From Pseudo-nitzschia pungens (Eukaryota; Bacillariophyta; Bacillariophyceae; Bacillariales; Bacillariaceae): DNA of 64,000 nt. This document shows, in pieces, positions 32,001 through 41,804 of this stretch. The stretch spans positions 2,418,001 to 2,482,000 of the forward strand of contig CM074762.1 in NCBI GenBank assembly GCA_037355855.1. Reading direction: 5' to 3'. The notes below the pieces were generated by a model. That model worked only from the letters and a program-made list of their open reading frames with translations, had not been told where the DNA came from and did not search any database. Position numbers and translations under genes: made by a program. Position 1 is the first letter of the stretch. Every line of letters begins with the position of its first letter.

Positions 32001-32211
32001 TTTGTCGACTGTGTTGCATCCCACTTCCTCCAGGAAATTGGAAAGATAAAGTTGCAATTGGTATTCCTAGGAACAATATCACTAATATTGGCGGAGAACG
32101 CCAGATTAGCAGCAACAAGCGTTTGCACAATGGCGAACGGACCCGTGCAACCGACATGATTTTAAGGTCGGGTTTCTGACAATCGGTGGATGGCAAGGTG
32201 CTGATACTCAA
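29068..32211 (-). CDS. SET-domain protein lysine methyltransferase (Rubisco LSMT/SETD3-6 type) with long low-complexity tail
   Basis: Single exon of 1047 aa. A split SET domain covers roughly residues 125-430: DGIELTEDAFGDWSL, then the iSET helical insert, then WAFTIVFTRSW, IVPLGDLANHDSQFANL (the NH motif of the SAM site) and LYLSYGLTHAPARYLVLFGF. A region like the Rubisco-LSMT substrate-binding domain follows to about residue 570. These enzymes methylate lysine or histidine in soluble proteins, including plastid ones. The N-terminus has a hydrophobic segment (ILVILFLGIPIATLSFQFPG) after a basic stretch, possibly a signal peptide for secretory or plastid routing; the ATG at 32157 is an alternative start. 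The last 450 residues are Ser/Asn/Gln/Thr-rich with no recognised domain. Confidence 0.82.
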   Translation of the reverse strand: MSISTLPSTDCQKPDLKIMSVARVRSPLCKRLLLLIWRSPPILVILFLGIPIATLSFQFPGGSGMQHSRQIHAGMDYRIMRPGLSSLPSPPSAFMVHVRGIQRLPTSLFSSYPLFLQHGSVGTESESRDMGSLSDWARSCQIVFADGIELTEDAFGDWSLSSTKLVEQGTPVLTVPSHVILTSDISGDSFTPYYSERDMENTRGWMETELENGSQSKQDYLPEYMLVYKLIREVYLGSRSRWYSWWKSLPTKFSTGLYLDEVERNHVERMTGDFIKVQGLQYKACLELFHKLVSSNTNRSPIPAEFHQWMLGLQQSSNEEGSLFDDLVKWAFTIVFTRSWRSPDRKQAQIVPLGDLANHDSQFANLKPGFRQTDGAFQFFVTNDVGAGSNGPTSPLYLSYGLTHAPARYLVLFGFCDVTAGYIDANLDFLREKDNENWPTTLEPSQLVISTTNGALAEDVWIAFLYKVLEAKKPELLMQIREAFAGGDKALADEFLEHLLETWEWEIGLEIQSHYQRLLETDFVAISVTENDLSKHPNLSMIINYNLYVRETYIGVMKHIDKFLTLCRDFQELSASRGRTSSQESGIKDRTANGNSILHFQSDSKEKTNQIPTGDRVEKKLSKSLTPMGQSVSTRFVSSELNNTQSTFARQTNDTVAERLSTSNYPVRTFQNQTNFSTGNLNEQAYSNDRVSQELDPESLNHADNLQENISSSSRSTLSAGMFDPRYHSKSTLRSRDISAYAGKVDSNPSEEQRNSTAPPNTSNDTQCDSNTAPAFSFGDPGFQSHSIEQPSQVREPTETPNTSIRNVNSRFDSDGSPQSLYGNSNSLDEASHSVKSTVNFPEVSQYSQNFLNSSSKYSRGTFTSQSYLNMIDSTPTPEFPAQNTYSQPFSVYGTPNSESVFSDLPSEAGIDSTSSPQYLGENFDSQSNSEGQTIDPMNELSVPQSDNENTNLEPDFIVTNPSQEAFDPVTAYTKSLLSDQRGDTNRQQHTEQSMKSPKEDEPDGSSTATTYEEYVQQRRAIPSDGIDRSSFDTISYSQDCGGGANA

Positions 32212-33537
32212 CGACTTTTCCCTCTACAGAACTTCGTTGCAAGATTACAACTCTATTCACACATTGTGAGCTCGTTGCAAGCCAGTCTGCTTTCTTCAAG
32301 AGGTCAATGTTTCCTCCAATTTCGAACAACGTGCGATCCCCTTCAGTTTGGATCGGTACTGGCGATGGGATGATCTATTCGATGACAACGAAGCTCCAAC
32401 ACTTGAGGCCAGAGGCACCTCTCATCAAAACATAAATTTTGAGAATTGAAGAAAAATTTCCGTTACGATCCCAAAATTCGTCTGAGTTCACAGAACACGC
32501 AAGCAAGCTGTTCAATTTCCGTTCCGCGCGTTCTTTCGCTAAGGTTACCTGAGATCAGAGAGTGAGAAGTAGACGTTAGAAAAAGAGTTCAACTTCCAGA
32601 TACAATAATACGTAGAGTAATACGCTACGTATTACAGTATTACGTAGTAATATTTTTTGAATGATGATGAACCCCCGTGATCCACGCAAAACCTAGGATT
32701 GGTTGCAAACATTTCCTGTTCTCTTTCCTACTACTAGCTTCTTCAAATTTATCTACTACCAAATGCAGGGACATGAGAAGGATAATAGTAGTATGATTGC
32801 TTTGATTGGCACAATGAATTAAAACCCCTGATGGATATTGGCTAATAAGAACTTACTCATACTAGTAGTAGTAGTAGTAGTAATTACGACAGTGTGGCTA
32901 ACACGACTATGTTGGTGATCAAGGGTACTCTGTTGATGTTGATCAACCTTCACTGACTTTGTTCACTCAAGAAGAATATATGGATTGCAAGAACAGGGTA
33001 TTTAGAACTCTTTACAATCCCTCTCTAGCTGCTGCTGAAGAAGAATGTTGTCTTACTTGATGTGGATGGTTGTCTTACTTGATGTAGATGATGGGGCAAA
33101 GGTAGTTGTCCCTCCTGTAAACATGAAAACAGTAGTAGTAGAGCGTCGTGCTCTCCGGTAGTCCCTTCTTCGTACATCATAAAAAAATTGTCACGATTGC
33201 TACCACCTATGGCATTGTGCAGCTCTAGAAGAGACAAATAACTATGTTATAGGAGATGCAAGACACTACGGGATTGGTGTACACTGCAGTTAAAAAGGAT
33301 TTATCGGCCCGAGTTATTGCTCGTCCACAAGTTGCGTTCCATCATTCTTGATGGTTCGCCTGTCAAGAAGTGCTCTTTGTTCAATGATTTGATAATGACA
33401 TGAAGGGTGGTTCAATTTTTAGATTATTTTCTTTAGCTACGTGAAGGCTATTCCTAGCCTAATTCACTTTGAAGATGAAATTGCCTCAGTGATAACAATA
33501 ACTAAGACCCAAAATATTGATTGGAAGCGTTGATTTA
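32212..33537. other. Intergenic region
   Basis: About 1.3 kb between the SET gene and the pyrophosphatase 3' end. A (GTA)n triplet run lies at 32862-32882. A short minus open frame at 33025-33237 is acidic and unrecognised. No gene supported. Confidence 0.55.
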
Positions 33538-36465
33538 TTAGATCACTTTCGATAGAGGCTGGGTGGCTACAAGTTCCACGTTTGCGTTGAGACTCGAACT
33601 AGATTTTCCGGCATCCTGTAGGAAGAACGAATGAGTTATATTGAGTCAGTTCAGTTAGATTTTAAGCCATCGGTGTGCAAAGTCGACAAGAGACCTCTCG
33701 TTTCAAGGAACTTCAGTTCATTCAAAATGGGCTTCGGTTCGTACTTACGTTTATATCTAGCCCACTCTGATTGCGCCAGAAGAAAAACCACACAAGAATA
33801 GTTCCAAGAAGCATAATGGAAAGAGGGATGAGGCCCCACAGAACAGTTTCCCAGTGATCAACTCCGTTCATTGATGGTGCGATCGTAAGCGCTACAATGC
33901 TCATAAGTTTGATTAGAATATTCAATGACGGGCCACTCGTATCCTTAAAGGGATCCCCAACGGTATCGCCAACAACGCATGCCTTGTGTATCGCCGTACC
34001 CTTTCCTCCATGAGCTCCTTCTATTTCGATGTACTTCTTTGCGTTATCCCAGGCACCACCTCCATTTGCCATCATAGTTGCCAGCATCATACCTGATGCA
34101 ATAGCACCAGCAAGCAGACCCGCAAGACAAAATGGACCAATCAGAAACCCAACGGTAGCCGGGAAAAAGATGGCATACATACCAGGAAGTACCATTTCTT
34201 GGATTGAGAATCTGGTTGAAATCTCCACACATCTATCCGAATCAGCTTCCGCTGTTCCTTCCCGCAAACCTGGAATGGTTTCAAATTGACGGTGAACTTC
34301 ATCGATAATAGCACCGGCAGTCTGGATCACATAAATGGACCACAGCAAGGTACAGCAGTTGTTAGATATGAGATCCGATAGAAATCATTGTCCGTTAGTG
34401 TTGCGCACTTACTTTTCTAACTGAAAGCATTGTCAGACCAGCAAATAGAAACGGTAACATGGCACCAATAAGGACACCAGTGAGGACTACTGGATCCCCA
34501 ATGTCGACGTTGTCGACTCCGGCCTTGTCCTTGAACGCAGCTAACAAAGAAAGTGCAGTCAAGACAGCAGATCCGATGGCAAAGCCCTTTCCGGTGGCAG
34601 CCGTCGTGTTTCCGAGTGCGTCAAGGGCATCGGTCGTCTCGCGGACACGGCCATCCAACTTAGCCATTTCTGCAATGCCACCGGCATTATCCGCGATTGG
34701 TCCGTAGGCGTCGGTAGCGAGAGTGAAGCCAAGCGAACTCAACATACCCACGGATGACATGGCAATACCATACGATGAAGACAACGAATTGCATGCAAGG
34801 ATTGTGACGACAAGTATCATCGCTGGTACAAACGTCGAAATCATGCCGATCCCCAAACCTTGAATCACAACGGTCCCAGGGCCAGAGACTCCGGCTGCGG
34901 CGATCGAGCGAGTTGGCCAGAATGAATAAGAAGTAAAATATTCCGTGACTTGACCGATCAAAACGCCGGCAAAAAGCCCAATTACGATGCATCCAAAAAT
35001 CGACCACCCGACGTCTTCACGTCCTTCAAAGAAAAAAGGAGTGATCAAGGCTGAAAAGCCGATAATGATGATTGATGTAACAAAAGAACCTTTGTGAAAG
35101 GCAAACAGTAAATCTCTCTGAGATGCCCCCTCTTTCGTGCGGACAGCAAAAAAGCCGGCCATCGATGCAATGACTCCGAATCCTGTTACCCAAAGTGGAA
35201 GCATTACCAGCACTGGTTGAAAGTCACAGATTTAGAAAACGATTCCGCGTGAGACCAAATGAGACGAGAGAGGTTCGTTGGCTGTAAGGTCAGAGCAACA
35301 AGGGACGTACCAATATCTCCTTTTGCCAATGCAACGGCGGCTATGATCGAACCAACAAAAGACTCAAATAGATCAGCACTCATTCCTGCAACATCACCGA
35401 CATTGTCGCCAACATTGTCCGCGATGACAGCTGGATTCCGAGCATCGTCCTCATGAATGTTCATTTCGACCTTGCCAACTAGATCAGCACCTGATTGCAC
35501 AGACATTACGAGCGAAAACAGAGTTTGAGAAAACAAAACCCACAAAAAATTTCGAATGAAAGCAGCAGTGCTGGCGTTCAACTACACGCGAATTTAGGGA
35601 CCCGTGGGAAAACGCGTACATACCAACATCGGCAGCCTTCGTGTAAATTCCGCCCCCCACACGAGTAAAAAGTGCAATCGATGAGGCACCAAAGCCGAAT
35701 GCAGCAAGCGTGTCGGCTGCAATTGTGAGTCTCTCCACTTGACCCAAACCGGCATATCCCAGCGTCAAGCTGAAAAGCACAACCGAGACTCCTACGATTC
35801 CCAATCCTACGACAACAAAGCCAGTTACGGATCCGCCGGTGAAAGCAACCCGAAGAGCAGCATTGAGTCCACCCTTATCGGCCGCATTTGCTGTTCGCAC
35901 GTTGGCATCGGTTGCGGCCATCATGCCTCCCCATCCGGCAAGGCCCGACAGGAATGTTCCGACGAAGAAAGACAGAGAGTAGCGGAGTCCATCGAACCAA
36001 TCGGTGCCCGATGGTGGATGAAGTGCATACAACGTCAAGAGCAATAAAAATATGACCGCTACAAACAAAGCCAAAAATCCATACTCCGTCTTGAGAAATG
36101 CACGTGCCCCCGACTTGATTTGGTCCGAAATTTTGTTCATTACGTCATCTCCTCGAGGCGAACCTTTCAGCTGTGAAGCAACGAAGCAGACAGGAAAGGA
36201 CCCGTTAGGAAATGCTTGGACAGCTCCCGCGAAAGGAAAAAAGCACCTCGAGTTACCTATGGCCGGTTGCAGGTTGCAAACCGCCATTGCGAACCATTCG
36301 CTTCAAGTCTGCATTACGTACATTGCCGACGAGAAAGATTGAAAAGAGCAAGGCCACTCCGCCAGTAGCAATACCAATCGAAACGGCCTCGATTGGAGTT
36401 GCATCACACGGAAAGGTTCCCGGCTCTACACCGAATGAGGCGCAATTGACATTTGGGACGCTCAT
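33538..36465 (-). CDS. Membrane-bound H+-translocating inorganic pyrophosphatase (type I, vacuolar)
   Basis: Six exons: 36465-36322, 36170-35624, 35490-35311, 35212-34413, 34321-33749 and 33615-33538. The introns are 91-151 nt, all GT-AG with matching phases, giving about 773 aa (family 700-770). The enzyme uses PPi hydrolysis to pump protons into vacuoles or acidocalcisomes. Signatures are [12 protein letters not shown] (split by intron 2), [20 protein letters not shown] and [17 protein letters not shown], which hold the Asp residues that bind Mg-PPi. [16 protein letters not shown] has Ala at the site that is Lys in K+-independent enzymes, so it is predicted K+-dependent. About 15-16 membrane helices are present. 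The last exon adds a 25-residue Ser-rich tail ([20 protein letters not shown]). The exon 1 junction (AAT/GTACGT to CAG/CTG) was chosen because both sites are consensus and in phase 0. Confidence 0.95.
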
Positions 36466-37352
36466 TGTTCCCCACCACTATTATCGTTGGCACAGTTCAG
36501 TACGCGGTGCAACCAAAATAATCAGACAAGATATGATGACGAAATAATTATTCGTATAGCTGGTCGACTTCGGAGAAGAATTTGGGAATGAATCGTCCTC
36601 GGTAGATTGGTGGGTGTTGCTTACTTCCGAATGCACTGAGTTCAATATGTCTCTAATCCCGCAATGGATTTGTGTTTTGATTTGAACAGTGTTGCAACAA
36701 TGCGCATGTAAAAGTAAGGTTACTTGTACTTGTATTTTATCATTAACGTACAGGTAAGGCTTACTCGTAAGGTTACCGGTAGATGAATGTTGGTTTCCTT
36801 GTTGGCAATGCAGTCAAGGAATCTTACCTCGGAAAGGTATTTTTTTGAGAATCCAAGTCTTTTAGATTTATCGTTGTGTTGTGAAAGCGAAGCGGAATTC
36901 AGTGACCGGCATCGGTTTTTCTACACAGCACAATATCAAAAGTAGGGGCGCAATGTCGGGTCATTGTCATAATTATTACTGCTATTCTCCCCCGTCATTA
37001 TTTTTGATTGATTCTTCACCGATTCAATCGATCGAGTCGGAAGATACTCATTGAATCCGATCGTCGATCCGATCCAACATCTTTTTCCAATCACTTGCAT
37101 CGTGTCAAAACTCAAAACTGAATACGAAGTAGTACGTGAATCTTGTACGGGTACGTACGTACCAGCGGCTAGAGCCCCACGTTCTTTTCACGTTCAGGTC
37201 AAAACAGGATTGTCCCTCCTCTCTCCTACCGTACCGGTATCCCTTCACTCTCGCTCCCAACCGATGCCGGTACATTTGTGAAGAAACCCTCCATGGCTGC
37301 ACATAGGTCGGTCCATAGAACGCACCCCACGATATCTCGAGATCAAACAACC
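36466..37352. other. Divergent intergenic region
   Basis: About 890 bases between the pyrophosphatase (-) and CRAL-TRIO (+) genes, so it should hold both promoters. GTAAGGTTAC and ACCGGTA words cluster at 36710-36785 and 37135-37220. No gene supported. Confidence 0.6.
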
Positions 37353-38270
37353 ATGATTTCCTATCCATTCAAAAATAATATTCTTGCGGTCCTTCTCTGG
37401 TGTGTTGTGTCCCACAACGCACAGGTAGCAGATGCATTCGGCGTCAAAGAACCAGTATCTGCGCTTCTTCAAAAACATGACGGGGAAATTTCTGCTCTCA
37501 AGGAAGAAACCAAGTCGATTGTCGGGGATGAATCATTCGGTCAAGTTCCATACAACAACGATGTGTTTTACCTGAGATACTGCCTGGAAGGCAAGGGTGT
37601 CGACGACCTCAAAACAACATTGGCATGGCGACAAGGTGAGGGCAAGGCGATGTGCGATGCAGCAACGACAGCGTTTCAAGCTGCGACTGCGGATGGAGGA
37701 TGGAACAACGATCCAATCAGAGCTGCTGCCCCTAGTGCAGACATCATCAACCAGTACATTACTCAAAGCACGGGGATGACGACTTCTTCTTCCGAGGGCG
37801 ACATCTTGTATTGTATTCGCGCTGGAAAAATCGACGACAATGCTCTGATGTCGAAAATCAGTGTGGACGACTTGGTAACCTTCTTTCTCTATTCCAAAGA
37901 AATCATTGCGCTTGCTGCCAACGACCGATCGCTGAAGGACGACAAACTTGCGTACGTACTCACGGTCAACGATCTGAGCGGTCTGAAACTCATCGGCGGC
38001 GATGCCAGCTTTCGCTCGGCCCTGGGTGCATCCTCGAAACAAGCAAATGAATTGTATCCATCACTGGGTGGACCAACCCTTTTGCTCAATCTACCAAAGC
38101 TGGTGAGTGCTTTGGTAAAACTTTTCACGCCATTGTTTCCAGAGAAAGTTCGAGAAAAAATCAAGTTTGCACAGGGACCTTTGAAAAACGTCGACGAACT
38201 GGTGGAAGTGGCACCCGGTGGAAAGGATCGAGCATCTTTTTTGGCAGACATCGATGCAATTGTGTACTGA
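37353..38270 (+). CDS. CRAL-TRIO (Sec14-like) domain protein with probable plastid-targeting presequence
   Basis: Single exon, 305 aa from the chosen ATG. An upstream in-frame ATG at 37278 would add 25 basic residues, but starting at 37353 puts a classical signal peptide first (MISYPFKNNILAVLLWCVVS), ending VADAF, which resembles the diatom plastid cleavage site. The N-terminal CRAL-TRIO helix reads VFYLRYCLEGKGVDDLKTTL. The lipid-binding core has YVLTVNDLSGLKLIGGD, then NELYPSLGGPTLLLNLPKL and LFPEKVREKIKF. Such proteins bind and transfer hydrophobic ligands (phosphoinositides, tocopherol, retinal). The ligand is unknown. The ADAF site predicts import through the secretory system into the plastid. 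Confidence 0.8.
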   Translation: MISYPFKNNILAVLLWCVVSHNAQVADAFGVKEPVSALLQKHDGEISALKEETKSIVGDESFGQVPYNNDVFYLRYCLEGKGVDDLKTTLAWRQGEGKAMCDAATTAFQAATADGGWNNDPIRAAAPSADIINQYITQSTGMTTSSSEGDILYCIRAGKIDDNALMSKISVDDLVTFFLYSKEIIALAANDRSLKDDKLAYVLTVNDLSGLKLIGGDASFRSALGASSKQANELYPSLGGPTLLLNLPKLVSALVKLFTPLFPEKVREKIKFAQGPLKNVDELVEVAPGGKDRASFLADIDAIVY

Positions 38271-39723
38271 AGTGCCGGGTGTTAAAAACAACGCTCAGAC
38301 ATTGTTTTGAACACCAAACAGCGGTCAAGCGTCGCTATCAAAAAGATTTCTAATTTTTTTGGTTGGTGTTGAAAAACGACCATGGACTGTAATGAACGTG
38401 AAAATGCGGCGCATTGAGGTGCACAATGAACACCGACAATACAGACAACGTCCGTACTTTCAATGCAGGGTGCATAATACATCCTAATGTATTTGAAATT
38501 TTCGTTGTTTTTCATTACAGTAGTTTTTTGCCAATGCGACAGAAACTTACGACAACAATACCATAAACTCCTTGTAGTCATTCTAGTAGAAGTAGAGAAA
38601 AAAGATTCAGCGTATTTCAATCCCAATCCAGAAGAATGAAATCCTATTGCCAAACGAAAAAAACATCTCGATCACTTCAGACACTGTCTCACAACCAAAC
38701 ACTCCTACCAAATGGGAAGACCTACTCAACAAAGACAGCGCGTTGGTCCATTACGATCACTTCGATGGATATGAAGCTGCGATCAAAAATCTCCTCAAGA
38801 TACACTGCAATGCTGACGATGCTAGAGATATCCTACAGTGTAAAAATGCATGGACACTACGACCACTTAAATCACGTCTAAAAAGAAAACCATACTGCTT
38901 CATAGGTTTCCACTTCAGTGGATTGAAAAGTATGCCGCGATCCACCATGGAATACAACCAACCACCTCTTTGTAAATCATCGTTGACCAGATGAATTGCC
39001 TCAAACAAAGAGAACCACATGCCATGAGCGGTCAAAGGAACAATGGGAGACAACCCAACAAGTCCAACAGCCCCAACAATGGCACGAAAGGCAAACATGG
39101 ATGGACTGATGAGGACAAGTCCTCCACCAACAAAAATAATGCAGCGCATCACGCAGCCACTGATCTACCGTGTTTTAAAAAAAACTTCATGGGGGGTGAC
39201 ACTCCAAATATCTTTTTAGAAGCACTTTCTAAAGACTTTGACTTCTTTTGAACGCCGAGGATGTCTGGCGCTCCAAGGAGAGGTACCTCATGTGGTCTAC
39301 AATGAACTGACTGGTGGTATCATTACAGATTCTTGGTTGACGATGTAATAGCCTACCGCCCATTCTTGATTTTCCGTGGAGTGGCACTTCAGATGGCAGA
39401 TATTCTTTTCAACAACTGTTCAAACAAAACAAGATGTTAGACGCCATGATCTTTTTTTTCAAAATGAAAGACTTCTACCGTGCTTCGTACTAAGGTGTGC
39501 TGAATTTCTGGGACTCCAATAAACTCATGATTCAAGATTTTTCATCATTGGAATTACTGGTGGTGTTTGATTCGTCATTTGTCGGAACCATGAAACAGGA
39601 ATGAGGAAGTCTCTCTTCGCAATTCAAACTGCATCGCATCACAAATCGACCGCAACGACCTGCCGGTAAAGGTACATACAGAAAGGCTCTTATCTTCTGT
39701 GACAAACAAGAACACTTACAGCG
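38271..39723. other. Region with overlapping unassigned open frames
   Basis: About 1.45 kb between two plus-strand genes. At 38647-38994 the plus strand encodes 115 aa with fairly normal composition (KWEDLLNKDSALVHYDHFDG). The minus strand at 38757-39152 encodes 131 aa with hydrophobic segments (MFAFRAIVGAVGLVGLSP). Both overlap, neither is recognised, and neither has clear splice partners. At most one can be a gene; this may be a decayed sequence. Confidence 0.4.
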
Positions 39724-41595
39724 ATGATATCTCAAAACCTATTCGACGAAACGCTTCTTGAGAATCAAGATGTCTTTGAGTACACAGACGACGAGGCTGT
39801 GAAGGAGACGATTGACGAATTCCTCCAACAGCAGCAGTCACAATCTCAATCCTCGCGCCATGCCCAGAATCATCATCTCGAACACCTTTCGTTGACCCAC
39901 CCGTCCTCACCAGAAGGAAAGTACGATCGCGACATACAGAATCGTTTTGTCGAAAGCTTGGATGGCAATAGTCCCAACGTTGCTGCTGCAACATCGATTC
40001 TAAAACAAATGCAGCAGGAGCTACAACCGAATAGTGATAGCACTGCGCTAACGGAGGACGATCCCAACCGCAAATACAAGAGCAGCAGCAGAACACGTTT
40101 GCTTTCACTTTGGTACCTTATTCTCCAAAATAAACTCTGGTTGAATCTTGCAGAGCATTACGGGACAACAATTGGTGGGGGATATTCAAATACTTCTGCG
40201 CTGATCGATTTCGTAGTAGCGCTTTTTCCCGACTCGCCTCTGTCCTTGCATCCGTTGGCCCATGATCTGAAACGTGCCATTGCGCCTTTTTGGTTCGAAA
40301 AACATTATGAATCGAACAACGAGGAGAAAGATGGGAATGGGGGCAGCATATGGTTTCGACTCTTGGAGGATTCCTCGCAGGATTCTAACATTAGCAACGA
40401 CATTTCGAGTCCATTTTCACTTGCCCGATTGGCCCACAATATCTGTAATGGGTGCGAAGACAACAAGAAGTCGTTCGTCAAAGCAAGCCTTCTCCGATGC
40501 CACCGACGTGATGATCGGAATGGCCTTGAATTGCTAATGATTTGTCTAGGTGAATCATACGCGCCACCATCAACTTCCTTTACCTTGGTCCGCGAAGTCT
40601 GCCGATTGATTGCGGTATTGAGCAAATACCAGCCGCTGACAGAAAGTAACGATCCCACCTGCACACCCGAAACACCGCAGACGGGAGGAGCTCCGGTCGT
40701 ATCATCGGCCCACGCTAACGCAAAGGAATTTCACAGGGCAGGGGCAGTGCCCAAGTTTCACAAAATCGCGAGGGAATCGTTGCAAGAGTTGAGAGAATTA
40801 TCCGAAAAGGATGATTCCCACCAACACCAGGATCTTTTGTCTGAATCGATGGCCGCACTCCGTGGTATGGCCATCGACAACGACATTGTCCAAAACATGA
40901 TCGCGCTAGGTATTTTAGACACCGTCCGTGATGCATTGGACATTATCATTCAAGTTGTCGTTAGCACTAAAGACGAGTCCTTGTCTCAACTAGGCTTGGC
41001 AATTGCAACGCTGGGTTTGGTCCGCAACTTGTGTGCGAACGACGAAGTGAAAACGACGATCTGTAAATCATCCTTGCCGTCGATTCTTCACGTCATGCAA
41101 CACTACCTAAACAATGATTACAGCAGCCCGCAAACTGACTCGTCACCACGAAGCGGCCGAAAAACCAGAGGCCACGCCATTTTGCAAGAGCATGCGTGCG
41201 GCATTTTGGCTGCCATGGCACTCCGTCAACCACAAAATTCCCATGCTATTGTCGAGGAGGGTGGGCATGTTCTGATTTTCCAGGCCATGAGGGCCTTTCC
41301 GGATAAGGTTACTCTTCAAAGACAGGGCTGCCTCGCCGTTCGTAACATTGCCAGTCGGGTGGCCCGGATGTCCTACGAAGAGGACAAGACGAAGTTGCTG
41401 GATGCCGGTGCGGAAGACGTCCTCCAAAACATTGCTGGGAGGCATCCCGCAAGTGCGGAGGAAGCCTACGCTGCCTTGCGGGATCTAGGATGCAATCCCC
41501 AAATGTTCCAGCTTGACGAATATGGCAATACTAGCCGAAGAGTGACGGAAGCCTTTGGCACAGTCAAGTCCAACTTTCGTCCTGTTTACGAATAA
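39724..41595 (+). CDS. ARMC6: Armadillo repeat-containing protein 6-like
   Basis: Single exon of 623 aa. It opens MISQNLFDETLLENQDVFEY and continues DDEAVKETIDEFL, the conserved ARMC6 N-terminus. The C-terminal half contains armadillo-type helical repeats: ESMAALRGMAIDNDIVQNMI, LATLGLVRNLCANDEVKTTI-like, EHACGILAAMALRQPQNSHA and QGCLAVRNIASRVARMSYEE. It ends near AEEAYAALRDLGC, which is also conserved in animal ARMC6. The function of ARMC6 is poorly known; the fold is a protein-interaction scaffold. Gln/Ser-rich and Asn/Glu-rich loops between repeats make it longer than the animal protein (about 500 aa). Confidence 0.85.
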   Translation: MISQNLFDETLLENQDVFEYTDDEAVKETIDEFLQQQQSQSQSSRHAQNHHLEHLSLTHPSSPEGKYDRDIQNRFVESLDGNSPNVAAATSILKQMQQELQPNSDSTALTEDDPNRKYKSSSRTRLLSLWYLILQNKLWLNLAEHYGTTIGGGYSNTSALIDFVVALFPDSPLSLHPLAHDLKRAIAPFWFEKHYESNNEEKDGNGGSIWFRLLEDSSQDSNISNDISSPFSLARLAHNICNGCEDNKKSFVKASLLRCHRRDDRNGLELLMICLGESYAPPSTSFTLVREVCRLIAVLSKYQPLTESNDPTCTPETPQTGGAPVVSSAHANAKEFHRAGAVPKFHKIARESLQELRELSEKDDSHQHQDLLSESMAALRGMAIDNDIVQNMIALGILDTVRDALDIIIQVVVSTKDESLSQLGLAIATLGLVRNLCANDEVKTTICKSSLPSILHVMQHYLNNDYSSPQTDSSPRSGRKTRGHAILQEHACGILAAMALRQPQNSHAIVEEGGHVLIFQAMRAFPDKVTLQRQGCLAVRNIASRVARMSYEEDKTKLLDAGAEDVLQNIAGRHPASAEEAYAALRDLGCNPQMFQLDEYGNTSRRVTEAFGTVKSNFRPVYE

Positions 41596-41804
41596 GTGAA
41601 AATAGCAGCTGAGCAATTTTAATGATACAATAGTTTCAATTCGCTGGAGCGCATCTGTGTTTCAGGAGAAGTATCGTGGATTCATCGTCGAACCGTTGCA
41701 GTATATTATTTTGATTGCAGGGCACGTTCATCAGTCCTCACAGATACAGAATGTCACCCCTAAAGAACTGTATTTGATTGAATATTTACAATTAACCCGC
41801 TAAA
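41596..41804. other. Short convergent spacer
   Basis: About 210 bases between the ARMC6-like gene (+) and the transglutaminase-like gene (-), holding both 3' UTRs. Confidence 0.6.
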
